A stretch of DNA of 29,401 nt from Bacilli bacterium (GCA_022793145.1 JAAWCI010000008.1:1-29401), one strand, 5' to 3'; positions 9,095 to 16,066 are shown, numbered from the stretch's first letter. Notes: generated by a model not told the origin, from the sequence alone. Numbers and translations: made by a program.

Positions 9095-9120
9095 AAATAG
9101 AACTTTTAAAAGTTCTATTT
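9095..9120 (-). terminator. Terminator of the 11394-9115 cluster
   Basis: AAATAGAACTT pairs with AAGTTCTATTT across a short loop, overlapping the stop codon of the YtxH gene and followed by a T-rich stretch on the minus strand. Confidence 0.8.
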
Positions 9121-9525
9121 CTCATTTTTTTCTAATTTTGTTAAAACATCTTTTGTTACTTCAATTGCTTTTTCTCTAATTGCATTTGCTGCATTTTCCA
9201 AAACTGGTGTTCCTTTTTCTACTGCATAATCAACTAATTCTTCTGCCATTTCACCTATTTGTTTTGCTTTTTTTTTGGCAACTTTCAAAACTTTCTCTTT
9301 ATCTAAATCAGCCATTGCTTCTTTAATTTCAAAAATTTTATTTTCAATTGTCTCTTTTACATCTTCGGCATCTATATCTTTTAATTTACGAATCATATCA
9401 TCAAATTTTTGCTTCAATTCTTTTCTTGTTTCACTTCCACTTTTAGGCGCAAACAAAATTCCAAGTCCTGCTCCTATTCCTGCCCCTAATAAAAATTTTC
9501 CTAATCCACTTTTTTTCTTACTCAT
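9115..9525 (-). CDS. YtxH-domain protein
   Basis: The 136-aa protein has the YtxH signature at its N-terminus: a short basic start, a Gly-rich hydrophobic segment (GKFLLGAGIGAGLGILFAP, about 8-26), then KSGSETRKELKQK. The rest is a long charged helical region typical of the family, with predicted coiled-coil character. A GTG four codons upstream is in frame, but AAAGGTGAGG is best placed for the ATG at 9525. It overlaps the end of the DUF948-like gene by 8 bp. Genes of this type are linked with envelope stress in Firmicutes, and the YtxH/DUF948 pairing is common. Confidence 0.85.
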   Translation of the reverse strand: MSKKKSGLGKFLLGAGIGAGLGILFAPKSGSETRKELKQKFDDMIRKLKDIDAEDVKETIENKIFEIKEAMADLDKEKVLKVAKKKAKQIGEMAEELVDYAVEKGTPVLENAANAIREKAIEVTKDVLTKLEKNEK

Positions 9526-9805
9526 AAGTATCCTCACCTTTCTTTTTTCTCTTTCTAAATATAGTGTTTATTGCTCCTACAATTCCACTTATTACTCTAT
9601 CACTTACCACATTTAATGTATCTGCAGTTCTATCTACAATTTCAAATAGGCCATTTAACTTTTTTACTTTTATCTCAACATCATCGACTACTCTATCTAC
9701 TTTGCCAACAATCTTAATTAAGCGTACTAGAAATACGATAGCCACTACTACTAATATAATCAAAAGAATATATAATATGATTGGTAATAATTCCATTGCT
9801 TCCAC
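9518..9805 (-). CDS. DUF948-like small membrane protein
   Basis: The 95-aa protein has an N-terminal transmembrane segment (residues 6-30, LPIILYILLIILVVVAIVFLVRL) followed by a helical stretch with repeated Val/Asp/Lys spacing (VGKVDRVVDDVEIKVKKLNG), as in DUF948 proteins. It ends with a basic run RKRKKK. The start is probably GTG at 9805, overlapping the upstream stop by 3 bp with AAGGTGAAG before it; an ATG three codons in is the alternative. It lies between the disordered protein and YtxH in one operon. Confidence 0.8.
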   Translation of the reverse strand: MEAMELLPIILYILLIILVVVAIVFLVRLIKIVGKVDRVVDDVEIKVKKLNGLFEIVDRTADTLNVVSDRVISGIVGAINTIFRKRKKKGEDTYE

Positions 9806-10752
9806 TATTCTTCACCTTCCTTCTTTTCATACATAGAATCAATTAAATTAAATAAGTCACTCTCTGTTAAATTTGTATCATTTTCAAGTTCCTCACTTGG
9901 CTCACTACAAATCTTATCCATTTCATCTTCAATCATATTTTGATTGGTATTTACTACAAAAGATTCTTCTTGAACAGTTGGAAGTTCTGGTCTTTCATTA
10001 ATTACCATTTGTTCTAAATCTTCTACTTCATCTAATAGTTCTAATTCTCTATTACGTTCTAATCTAGAAGGTGTTGGGTTGCTTTCTACGATTTCACTTG
10101 GAATTTCCTCTTTTACTTCCAGTTCATCAAATAAATCTAAATCCATATCATTTTCAGTATCTAAATTTTCAGTAATAGGAGGCATATTTCCAAACAATGT
10201 TGTCTCCAATTCATCTTCTAATGTTCCAAATGCTTTATTTCTTATATCATCTACAGTAAGCTCTTTGGAATTACTATTTTGAGTTACTTTTTTTCTAGGT
10301 GCAATATCATCTTTTTTGTAATTTTTATCTAATACTCCATACACAGGAGATATAATTGGAGTTGGTTTAAACGTTTTCTTTTCTTCTTTGAAAGTAGAAG
10401 CTGTATAAGCAGGACTTTTTCCTCCATAGGCTTCTTTTCGTTCTGGTTTCACAGAAGGTTTCGGAGCAGGCGCCTTTATTGGCTCCTGTTTTTCTTCTTT
10501 TTTTTCTACATTAGATGCTGTTGGCAATTTATCAAAGTCTTTATCATCAAAAAACACTGGTGCTTTTGGCTTTTCCTCTGGCTTAACAGCTTCAGTTTTA
10601 TTAACTGTTTCAATATTAGAAGGACTTGACTCTTCTTTCTGAACAGGTAATGGAACTGGTATTTCTACTTTTCGAACTTCTGTTTTAACAGGTGTTATTT
10701 CTTCTTCTACTTCTTCTGTAAACATATTTTTTACTTTTTCTAGAAATTTCAT
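9805..10752 (-). CDS. Disordered acidic protein of an envelope cluster, function unknown
   Basis: The 315-aa protein is rich in Glu, Pro, Lys and Thr over nearly its whole length, with no recognised domain and little hydrophobic core; most of it is likely intrinsically disordered. A short amphipathic N-terminus (MKFLEKVKNMF) could contact the membrane. A more structured patch occurs around residues 150-195 (LTVDDIRNKAFGTLEDELE). The start is the ATG at 10752 with AGAGGTG upstream; the in-frame GTG at 10761 is part of that Shine-Dalgarno region. It sits 15 bp after a lipoprotein gene and directly before the DUF948-like gene. A scaffold or linker role at the envelope is a guess from context. 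Confidence 0.75.
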   Translation of the reverse strand: MKFLEKVKNMFTEEVEEEITPVKTEVRKVEIPVPLPVQKEESSPSNIETVNKTEAVKPEEKPKAPVFFDDKDFDKLPTASNVEKKEEKQEPIKAPAPKPSVKPERKEAYGGKSPAYTASTFKEEKKTFKPTPIISPVYGVLDKNYKKDDIAPRKKVTQNSNSKELTVDDIRNKAFGTLEDELETTLFGNMPPITENLDTENDMDLDLFDELEVKEEIPSEIVESNPTPSRLERNRELELLDEVEDLEQMVINERPELPTVQEESFVVNTNQNMIEDEMDKICSEPSEELENDTNLTESDLFNLIDSMYEKKEGEE

Positions 10753-10767
10753 TATATTCACCTCTAC

Positions 10768-11394
10768 TTAATTATCACTTTCTGCTTCTACTACTTTCTT
10801 ATCATTAAAGTCGCTACCTGTAGAATTAAACAAATCATAACTTTCTTCTTTATTTGTAAAGTATTCATCATCTAGCATTAATTTAATCACATTATGATTA
10901 AATTTTACAGTTGACAAAATATAAGAAGCATTTAAAATGACATTGTTAATATCTTTTTTATCAACAAGTGTTTCTATTCTTGCATAGTTGTATGAAAAAC
11001 GAATCAAATATTTCTTGTCTTGTTCTATAATTTCTACATAGCCATCTTTATCTTTTGTATGAATGACTTTTGAATAGTAAGCTTGTTCATTTTTCTGATA
11101 AGTTACTTTCTTTTGATAATAATAACTAATAGCATCAATATATAAATAGTAATAATTTCCATTGGAATATAATTTATCGTTGAATTCATCGGTATCAATA
11201 TAAATAACACCTCTTGGAATATAATATTTATATCCTTTTCCAACTCGGTTATAAAGCTTATTTTCTTTGGATAAGATTACATTTATAGTATTGTCAATAC
11301 TATCAGTATCTATTCGTACCATTGTACAACCTGTTACTAAAAATACACAAGTTAATAAAGTTAATAAAGCTAATAATAAGATTACTTTTTTCAT
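10768..11394 (-). CDS. Lipoprotein of unknown function
   Basis: The 208-aa protein has a lipoprotein signal (MKKVILLLALLTLLTC, then lipobox VTGC with the lipidated Cys at 23). The mature domain is rich in Tyr and Lys and in beta-strand-like segments (YYYLYIDAISYYYQKKVTYQ), and ends in an acidic tail. I do not recognise a family. It is the first gene of the cluster with the disordered protein, DUF948-like and YtxH proteins, so a role at the outer face of the membrane is likely. Confidence 0.78.
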   Translation of the reverse strand: MKKVILLLALLTLLTCVFLVTGCTMVRIDTDSIDNTINVILSKENKLYNRVGKGYKYYIPRGVIYIDTDEFNDKLYSNGNYYYLYIDAISYYYQKKVTYQKNEQAYYSKVIHTKDKDGYVEIIEQDKKYLIRFSYNYARIETLVDKKDINNVILNASYILSTVKFNHNVIKLMLDDEYFTNKEESYDLFNSTGSDFNDKKVVEAESDN

Positions 11395-11414
11395 CTTTCC
11401 ACCTGCTTACTATG

Positions 11415-11442
11415 ATTATATCAAAAATTTAAGAAATACAAA
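11415..11442 (-). promoter_or_regulatory. Extended -10 promoter of the envelope cluster
   Basis: The minus strand has TTTGTA (11437-11442), a 16-nt spacer and TATAAT (11415-11420) preceded by TGA, an extended -10 element. The lipoprotein gene starts about 20 nt downstream. Confidence 0.65.
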
Positions 11443-11444
11443 AG

Positions 11445-11485
11445 AAAAAAGGAAAGAGATGTGTAAAAATGTGTTAAATCTCTTT
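11445..11485 (-). terminator. Terminator after trmB
   Basis: On the minus strand AAAGAGAT (11478-11485) pairs with ATCTCTTT (11453-11460) across a 17-nt loop and is followed by CCTTTTTT. Confidence 0.65.
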
Positions 11486-12109
11486 TGTAACATGAATTTT
11501 ATAAATTGGAAATCCCATAGATGAGAATTTTTTTTCATATTCTGTTTCGACATTATCTTCTATATCATCTTGATGTAAATTGAGAGAAATATCATCAAAT
11601 TTAAATCCAAACTCATTAAAAGAAATTAGAGAATATTCAAATAGATGACGATTATCTGTTTTCATTTCTAGTTTCATAGGACCTTTAAAAATTGCTTCAT
11701 AGCGTTTCAAAAAAATTGGACTCGTTAATCTCCTATGGGCATGTCTTTTTTTAGGCCAAGGATCTGAAAAGTTTAGATACAATAAATCTATCTCATGATC
11801 AAATATTTTTTCGATTTCAGTTGCATCCATTCGAATTAGTAATAAATTAGACAATTTTTCTTGTTCTATTTTTTCTACGACTTTCACCATAACACTATCA
11901 AATTTTTCAATTCCAATGAAATTAATATCTGGATTTCTTTTGGCTTTCTCTACAATAAAATTCCCTTTTCCTGTCCCTATTTCAATATAAATTGGATTGG
12001 TATTATGAAATAAATTTTGATAATTTCCTCTTTCTTTTTCTGGATTATGAATAATATAATTAGAAGCCTCTATTCTTTCATGAGCTCCTTTTACGTGCTT
12101 TAATCTCAT
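11474..12109 (-). CDS. trmB: tRNA (guanine-N7-)-methyltransferase
   Basis: The 211-aa protein is TrmB, which methylates N7 of G46 in the variable loop of tRNAs using S-adenosylmethionine. It shows the AdoMet-binding loop IEIGTGKGNFI, the following acidic strand FIGIEKF, and the family signature LNFSDPWPKKRHAHRRL with its catalytic/tRNA-binding Asp and basic residues. Length is typical (about 210-220). It is transcribed alone, divergently from the small coat-like gene, from an extended -10 promoter (TGATATAAT, 12125-12133) that gives a very short leader. Confidence 0.97.
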   Translation of the reverse strand: MRLKHVKGAHERIEASNYIIHNPEKERGNYQNLFHNTNPIYIEIGTGKGNFIVEKAKRNPDINFIGIEKFDSVMVKVVEKIEQEKLSNLLLIRMDATEIEKIFDHEIDLLYLNFSDPWPKKRHAHRRLTSPIFLKRYEAIFKGPMKLEMKTDNRHLFEYSLISFNEFGFKFDDISLNLHQDDIEDNVETEYEKKFSSMGFPIYKIHVTKEI

Positions 12110-12135
12110 GTAATCACCATAATTATTATATCATG

Positions 12136-12163
12136 TCACGAAATGAAAATAAACTCATATAAT
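12136..12163 (+). promoter_or_regulatory. Promoter of the small coat-like gene, sigma-K-like
   Basis: CATATAAT (12156-12163) is preceded at 16 nt by AC (12138-12139, in GTCAC). This fits the sigma-K form, AC then about 16-17 nt then CATAnnnT. The -10 also contains a perfect TATAAT, but no good TTGACA lies 17 nt upstream. The sigma factor is therefore undecided. Confidence 0.4.
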
Positions 12164-12192
12164 GAATTAGAACAAATAAAGGAGTGTTTAAA

Positions 12193-12510
12193 ATGAAAAA
12201 AGATAGAAATTGTGGAGCAAATGTTGCTGTGGGTCCTGCTTATCCAACTTACCCAATGATGGGAGGCCCTGCTATGCCAGGAATTATGCCAGGAATTCCT
12301 AATGTTATGCCAATGCCTACAATGCCAAGTTACAATTATGCAACAAGCACAGGAAATAATGATTACAGTAATGTAGAAGGACAAATCAATAATTTAAATA
12401 GTCAAATTAATAATTTAGAGCGTCGAATCACAAGATTAGAGAATATGGTGAATAATAGTTCAACTTCTTACAATACAAAATATAATGCATCAAATTATCA
12501 AATGATGTAA
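12193..12510 (+). CDS. Small Pro/Met/Gly-rich coiled-coil protein, possible spore coat component
   Basis: The 105-aa protein has two parts: a low-complexity region (about 10-50) rich in Pro, Met, Gly and Tyr with repeated PGIMPGIPNVMP-like units, and a C-terminal region in which IN-NLNSQINNLERRITRLENMV forms heptads typical of a short coiled coil. Composition and size are like small coat or surface proteins of spore formers, but no family is recognised. The start is the ATG at 12193, with AAAGGAG 8 nt upstream; a GTG at 12184 is part of that site. It is the only plus-strand gene in the left half and has its own terminator. Confidence 0.7.
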   Translation: MKKDRNCGANVAVGPAYPTYPMMGGPAMPGIMPGIPNVMPMPTMPSYNYATSTGNNDYSNVEGQINNLNSQINNLERRITRLENMVNNSSTSYNTKYNASNYQMM

Positions 12511-12526
12511 ATTTAGTTAAAATATC

Positions 12527-12559
12527 AATAGTATGTTCAAATGGAATATACTATTTTTT
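12527..12559 (+). terminator. Terminator of the coat-like gene
   Basis: AATAGTAT (12527-12534) pairs with ATACTATT (12548-12555), followed by TTTTTT on the plus strand. Confidence 0.75.
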
Positions 12560-12578
12560 ATACTCTTAAAAGAGTTAT

Positions 12579-12611
12579 AAAAAAATCATCAAGAAATATT
12601 CTTCATGATTT
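12579..12611 (-). terminator. Terminator after the amidoligase gene
   Basis: The minus strand has an 11-bp stem with one mismatch (AAATCATGAAG against CTTGATGATTT, 12601-12611 and 12583-12593) followed by T residues. It marks the transcriptional left end of the accessory island. Confidence 0.75.
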
Positions 12612-12617
12612 TATATT

Positions 12618-13652
12618 TTACTTTTTCACAAACAATTTAGGCTTCGCTAATTCTTTATTTCTAATTTCAAAAGATTTTAAATACTGTCTTAGGAAATATA
12701 CCTTATCAAAATTATTTGTAAAAATCATATCACATAATTCCAAAGCTTGCTGCAAATATATTTCACCATAAAAATCCAAGCTTGAATAACGGTCTTCATT
12801 TATCCGTCTTCTTTTCTGAACCATATCATCATCATATCCTGTACTTTTAGAATATTGTAATAAATGAACAAATAAGTTGACATTGTTTTGCCAAATGACT
12901 GGTTCTAAAGTTCCATTAGGACATCTAAATTCAATTGTATTTTTTGTTTGAAAACGATCAAAATTACTCACATTATTAAAATTTACAGCTTCATATCTTT
13001 GATGAGAAACTTTTCTAATAACATCATTTAAAGTTAATGAATCACATTTCAACATACCTTGATAATCTCTCCAAAACTCTTTTGCCATCGGTTCTGCATA
13101 CCTTGCCATACTAGGTCTTGCACTTAAATAATCGCCATATACAAATCGATAAATAATATTTTCATATACAGACCATAGCTTGATAAAATTCTTCCAAGAT
13201 TCCGTTTTATTTCCTAAAACTTGGGTTCCTACATGAATATGCCCTCCTGAATGTTTATCAATTGATGCATGCTTACAAACAATTTGACAAACTTTTTTGA
13301 GTTGACTCCAAGAATCAAATACATCTTTTAATATAGGAGAATTAATTTCTACACCATTATGTAAAGAGGCATCTTCCCTTAATTCCCAAATTTCATCTAA
13401 CCGAGACTCTTCCAGTTTTTGTTCAATTCGCTTTCTAGCCGCATTTTCAAATTCTAATTCCAATCCAAAAGTAACTTCATCATCAAATCCTAAACTATTT
13501 CGCAATTCTAAATAACAATTTTCTATATAATATAATAAATCTTGTAAATCTATTCCACTCATACTAGATAAAGAATCATTTGTTTCAGGCTTTATAAAAT
13601 TAAAAATAGGTGCATCTACAATTTCATTTGGTTTTCTAATATTTCCTAACAT
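12618..13652 (-). CDS. Putative amidoligase (GS-like COOH-NH2 ligase)
   Basis: The 344-aa protein resembles the amidoligase-2 family, glutamine-synthetase-fold enzymes predicted to join carboxyl and amino groups in peptides or small metabolites using ATP. The hallmarks are in order: FGLELEF (62-68, metal-binding Glu pair), REDASL (92-97), GVEINSPIL (100-108), GGHIHVG (136-142) and a later arginine motif near NTIEFRCPNGT. About 60 N-terminal residues precede the domain. GAGG lies 8 nt before the ATG, and the gene starts 5 bp after the membrane-protein gene ends, so the two are probably coupled. No peptide substrate gene or ATP-grasp partner is adjacent. The membrane-protein partner suggests action at or near the envelope, which is inference. 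Confidence 0.82.
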   Translation of the reverse strand: MLGNIRKPNEIVDAPIFNFIKPETNDSLSSMSGIDLQDLLYYIENCYLELRNSLGFDDEVTFGLELEFENAARKRIEQKLEESRLDEIWELREDASLHNGVEINSPILKDVFDSWSQLKKVCQIVCKHASIDKHSGGHIHVGTQVLGNKTESWKNFIKLWSVYENIIYRFVYGDYLSARPSMARYAEPMAKEFWRDYQGMLKCDSLTLNDVIRKVSHQRYEAVNFNNVSNFDRFQTKNTIEFRCPNGTLEPVIWQNNVNLFVHLLQYSKSTGYDDDMVQKRRRINEDRYSSLDFYGEIYLQQALELCDMIFTNNFDKVYFLRQYLKSFEIRNKELAKPKLFVKK

Positions 13653-13657
13653 ATCAA

Positions 13658-14485
13658 TTACCTCGTTAATCTATCATAGTTCTCTCTTTTGATTTCTAGT
13701 TTTTTTGTCAAAGCTGGAATATCAAGTGGTTGATATTTTTCTTTAATTCTTGATACACAATTTCCAAAATCAAAACTTGAACATTCAGTTCTAATATAAA
13801 GTGGCAAAAGTTCTCCTAGACCAGTTACACAAATATATAATATAGTTATTAAAATATTATCAGAAGAAGATTCTCTCACTAAAATATAGTCCTCTTTATC
13901 TTCAAGGTAAATAGTTGCTTGAAAATAATTTTCTTTTTCAATATCTTCCTCAGAAACATTATTATTAGATTCTTGAATTGAAGAAAAGGGTGCACCTAAT
14001 ATATCCTGTAAAGTAATTTTCTCTTTTTCAAATAATCCTCTTATTTCTTCTTCAATTAATCCTTTTAATTTATACTTTTCCACAGTTCTAGTGTAAAAAC
14101 CATCATTTGACTTTTCCCATTTCCCATAAAAATATAATATATCTGAAGATCCAGAAAATTCATTATATTGTTCTTCATACCTAATGTTTCCTAAACTATC
14201 AAATTCTTTCATAATGTTTAAATTTTGTTGCCCTATATCACGATAGAATGGACAACTTCCAAGAAGTTTAAATCCACCTGCGATTAACCCTGCTATCAAT
14301 ACATAAGGTGCAACTAACTGCATAGCACGTAATGATATTTTTAAATTTCTTATAGTTCCAATTTGTAAATTTGAAAATTTTATTTTATTTTCCAAATTCT
14401 CTATATCTTTTTTCATTTGTTGTAAAAATCTTTTTTGTTCTAATCTTTTTCTAGCATTTTCATCATAAATTTTTCCACTGCTCAT
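13658..14485 (-). CDS. Membrane protein with coiled-coil N-terminus, partner of the amidoligase
   Basis: The 275-aa protein is not recognised. Residues 8-45 are strongly charged and heptad-like (ARKRLEQKRFLQQMKKDIEN), suggesting a coiled coil. A hydrophobic segment lies near 55-76 (MQLVAPYVLIAGLIAGGFKL), then a soluble region of about 130 residues with alternating strands and charged loops, then a second hydrophobic segment near 205-228 (ILITILYICVTGLGELLPLYI). The start is at the second ATG (14485), because GGAAGGGG lies 8 nt before it; the first ATG (14503) is part of that region. It is the first gene after invertible segment 1 and is followed by the amidoligase gene. Confidence 0.72.
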   Translation of the reverse strand: MSSGKIYDENARKRLEQKRFLQQMKKDIENLENKIKFSNLQIGTIRNLKISLRAMQLVAPYVLIAGLIAGGFKLLGSCPFYRDIGQQNLNIMKEFDSLGNIRYEEQYNEFSGSSDILYFYGKWEKSNDGFYTRTVEKYKLKGLIEEEIRGLFEKEKITLQDILGAPFSSIQESNNNVSEEDIEKENYFQATIYLEDKEDYILVRESSSDNILITILYICVTGLGELLPLYIRTECSSFDFGNCVSRIKEKYQPLDIPALTKKLEIKRENYDRLTR

Positions 14486-14510
14486 AATTCTAACCCCTTC
14501 CATTTCTCAA

Positions 14511-14527
14511 AGTAAAATACTTTAGGA
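14511..14527 (+). repeat. Inverted repeat 1, left copy (site A)
   Basis: AGTAAAATACTTTAGGA; exact inverse of 14651-14667. With its flank TCTCAA it forms a dyad, arms TCTCAAAG and CTTTAGGA around a 7-bp centre TAAAATA, the layout of a tyrosine-recombinase core site. It lies between the ribosome-binding site of the membrane-protein gene and the promoter segment. Confidence 0.85.
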
Positions 14528-14602
14528 ATGTTTTTATTAAGAGCAGCATATAAAATAACTATTGTTAAATTTGACTTCTAATTTTCTAATTAATAGTAAA
14601 AT

Positions 14603-14640
14603 TTGACAAATGAAAAAAAAGTGGTATTATAAAAACCACT
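14603..14640 (+). promoter_or_regulatory. Plus-strand promoter with dyad over the -10 box
   Basis: TTGACA and TATTAT are 16 nt apart. A perfect 6-bp dyad, AGTGGT (14620-14625) and ACCACT (14635-14640), encloses the -10 box and is a possible repressor operator. In the present orientation transcription would run only to the hairpin at 14691-14722, making an RNA of about 85 nt without a visible start codon. Confidence 0.6.
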
Positions 14641-14650
14641 CAGAGGGAAA

Positions 14651-14667
14651 TCCTAAAGTATTTTACT
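14651..14667 (-). repeat. Inverted repeat 1, right copy (site B)
   Basis: TCCTAAAGTATTTTACT on the plus strand; exact inverse of 14511-14527. Confidence 0.85.
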
Positions 14668-14687
14668 ATAAGAAAACATTTTATAAA

Positions 14688-14722
14688 AAGCTCACAAAGT
14701 ATACTGCTTTGTGAACTTTTTT
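14688..14722. terminator. Bidirectional terminator after the 380-aa gene
   Basis: TCACAAAG (14692-14699) pairs with CTTTGTGA (14706-14713) around TATACTG-like loop bases. Runs of T follow on the plus strand (ACTTTTTT) and on the minus strand (GCTTTTT). It can end both the 380-aa gene and any plus-strand transcript from segment 1. Confidence 0.8.
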
Positions 14723-14730
14723 AATACTAT

Positions 14731-15873
14731 TTAATTTTTTGATGATAATACCAGTACAGCAGGATTTACAACCCTTTTTTCTTCTTCTGTAATACCAAAT
14801 TTTTTATTCCAATATTGTCTGAATTCTATTCCTCTTACACTAAAATGAGCAATCATACTAGAAACAGCACCTGACATATATCCTGTCAATCCCATTTCTA
14901 TATATATTTTTTCTACCTCTTCACAAGTTGCCCCCTCTTGTAATTTTCTCAAACATAATAAGGCTGTTTCCACAATACAACAAGAATATGCATCATTTGT
15001 ATTACGATCCACACATTGCATCCATTCTTCTGCATCTTCTTTTTTCACGAAAGCCAAACCATCTTTCATAATTGTATATTTCTTTTTCTTAGCTTCTAAA
15101 TCAGCCTGTTCTTCCTCTTGCTTTCTAATGGTTTCTGCTTTTATCCTACGATTCCTTTGTTTATCTACAATGGTATCCCCAAACATTTTTCTTCTTGCTT
15201 CTTCTATTTTTTCGGGATCTCTTCTATCATATCCATATTCAATATATGGATTAGAATATAATTCTTCTCCTGTTTCTTCTAATCTGATAGATGAAATAGC
15301 AGAACCATATCCAATAAATGGTATTCCATAACATCCTATTTGTACATTTGTAAAAAAACTTACATTTCTCAATACATCAGTTTCTTCTTGTGCTGCTCCA
15401 TACCACCATCCTCGATAAGAAACTCTCTCTCCTACATGTTGTTTTAATGCTTGAAACATTTTAAAAGCATTAGCTTCTTTATTATGTTCTGCTACATACT
15501 CTTCTAATGTAATATCGTCTTCTTCCATTGGCATAAAATTACCATATTCAGTCATACATACTGATGATATTTGATTGCATTCCATATTACTGATTAATGT
15601 CTCATACTTTGGCATATTTCCAAAACGACTTTGAACCTCTTCAAAAGTTAATCTTTTTCCAATATAGAACCAATTTGTTCTATTATGAATTTTCCCTTCA
15701 AATTGTTCTCCATCTGTGTCTATAAAATCTTTTTCATAGAATCGAAAACCAATTGCACGTTTCTTCAATTCTACTTTCATAGGATCGCTATGTCCAATTT
15801 CTACGCTGCTAGTTTCTGCCATAAATAAACCTGGATATAAATACTCCACATATTTTTTTGTAGTCTTTTCCAT
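14731..15873 (-). CDS. Unrecognised 380-aa island protein
   Basis: No established family could be assigned. The N-terminal about 130 residues (KYVEYLYPGLFMAETSS, then RAIGFRFYEKDF and NWFYIGKRLTFEEVQSRFGNMP) form a mixed alpha/beta region. A middle region ends in a highly charged helix (about 205-258, EEARRKMF to LEAKKKKYTI). The C-terminal about 100 residues (AEEWMQCVDRNTNDAYSCCIVETALLCL, then GLTGYMSGAVSSMIAHF and REFGQYW-like residues) recall, from memory, a helical region of hypothetical clostridial mobile-element proteins. There is no signal peptide or membrane segment. AAGGGGG precedes the ATG by 8 nt. It lies directly downstream of invertible segment 2 and ends in its own terminator. 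Confidence 0.7.
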   Translation of the reverse strand: MEKTTKKYVEYLYPGLFMAETSSVEIGHSDPMKVELKKRAIGFRFYEKDFIDTDGEQFEGKIHNRTNWFYIGKRLTFEEVQSRFGNMPKYETLISNMECNQISSVCMTEYGNFMPMEEDDITLEEYVAEHNKEANAFKMFQALKQHVGERVSYRGWWYGAAQEETDVLRNVSFFTNVQIGCYGIPFIGYGSAISSIRLEETGEELYSNPYIEYGYDRRDPEKIEEARRKMFGDTIVDKQRNRRIKAETIRKQEEEQADLEAKKKKYTIMKDGLAFVKKEDAEEWMQCVDRNTNDAYSCCIVETALLCLRKLQEGATCEEVEKIYIEMGLTGYMSGAVSSMIAHFSVRGIEFRQYWNKKFGITEEEKRVVNPAVLVLSSKN

Positions 15874-15897
15874 TCATAATTCCCCCTTAACTTTCTT

Positions 15898-15916
15898 AAA
15901 GTTTTTCACTTTGAGA
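15898..15916 (-). repeat. Inverted repeat 2, left copy (site C)
   Basis: AAAGTTTTTCACTTTGAGA on the plus strand; exact inverse of 16048-16066. On the minus strand it reads TCTCAAAG, TGAAAAA, CTTT, the same dyad plan as sites A, B and D but with centre TGAAAAA. Confidence 0.88.
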
Positions 15917-15984
15917 ATTTTCTATAAATGGTCAGAATTATAAGTATTAAAAAAGATATGACTACAATATATAAATGGTAAAAT

Positions 15985-16013
15985 TTGACAAATCATTTTT
16001 TTTGTTATAGAAT
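15985..16013 (+). promoter_or_regulatory. Plus-strand promoter inside segment 2
   Basis: TTGACA and TAGAAT are 17 nt apart. The predicted transcript runs about 60 nt through a GTTG/CAAC hairpin (16023-16036) to the terminator-like site D. Confidence 0.65.
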
Positions 16014-16047
16014 AACGTCTAAGTTGTGAATGCAACAAGTCTTTTAA

Positions 16048-16066
16048 TCTCAAAGTGAAAAACTTT
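16048..16066 (+). repeat. Inverted repeat 2, right copy (site D)
   Basis: TCTCAAAGTGAAAAACTTT; exact inverse of 15898-15916. In the plus direction it matches site A (14505-14527) at 20 of 23 positions, so A and D are also near-identical direct repeats around the 380-aa gene. Confidence 0.88.

Larger units (their letters stand above)
14511..14667. other. Candidate invertible promoter segment 1
   Basis: A 123-bp spacer is flanked by perfect 17-bp inverted repeats. Inside is a plus-strand promoter, TTGACA (14603-14608), 16-nt spacer, TATTAT (14625-14630), which points away from the membrane-protein/amidoligase genes. Inversion across the repeats would place its start near 14541, facing the gene start at 14485 with a leader of about 55 nt. 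No convincing minus-strand promoter is present in the current orientation. TAAATTTGAC occurs a second time at 14566-14575. Confidence 0.6.
15898..16066. other. Candidate invertible promoter segment 2
   Basis: A 131-bp spacer is flanked by perfect 19-bp inverted repeats, directly beside the recombinase gene. Inside is a plus-strand promoter, TTGACA (15985-15990), 17-nt spacer, TAGAAT (16008-16013), pointing away from the 380-aa gene. After inversion its start would lie near 15944, facing the gene start at 15873. The present minus-strand orientation offers TATAAT (15937-15942) with only a poor -35 (TTGTAG, 19-nt spacing). Segments 1 and 2 share the AAAATTTGACAAAT block but little else. Confidence 0.6.

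Noticed and set aside
12136..12384. Minus-strand frame opposite the coat-like gene
   Set aside because: Its His/Trp/Ser-rich composition is the antisense image of the Pro/Met/Gly codons; the plus-strand gene has the Shine-Dalgarno and terminator.
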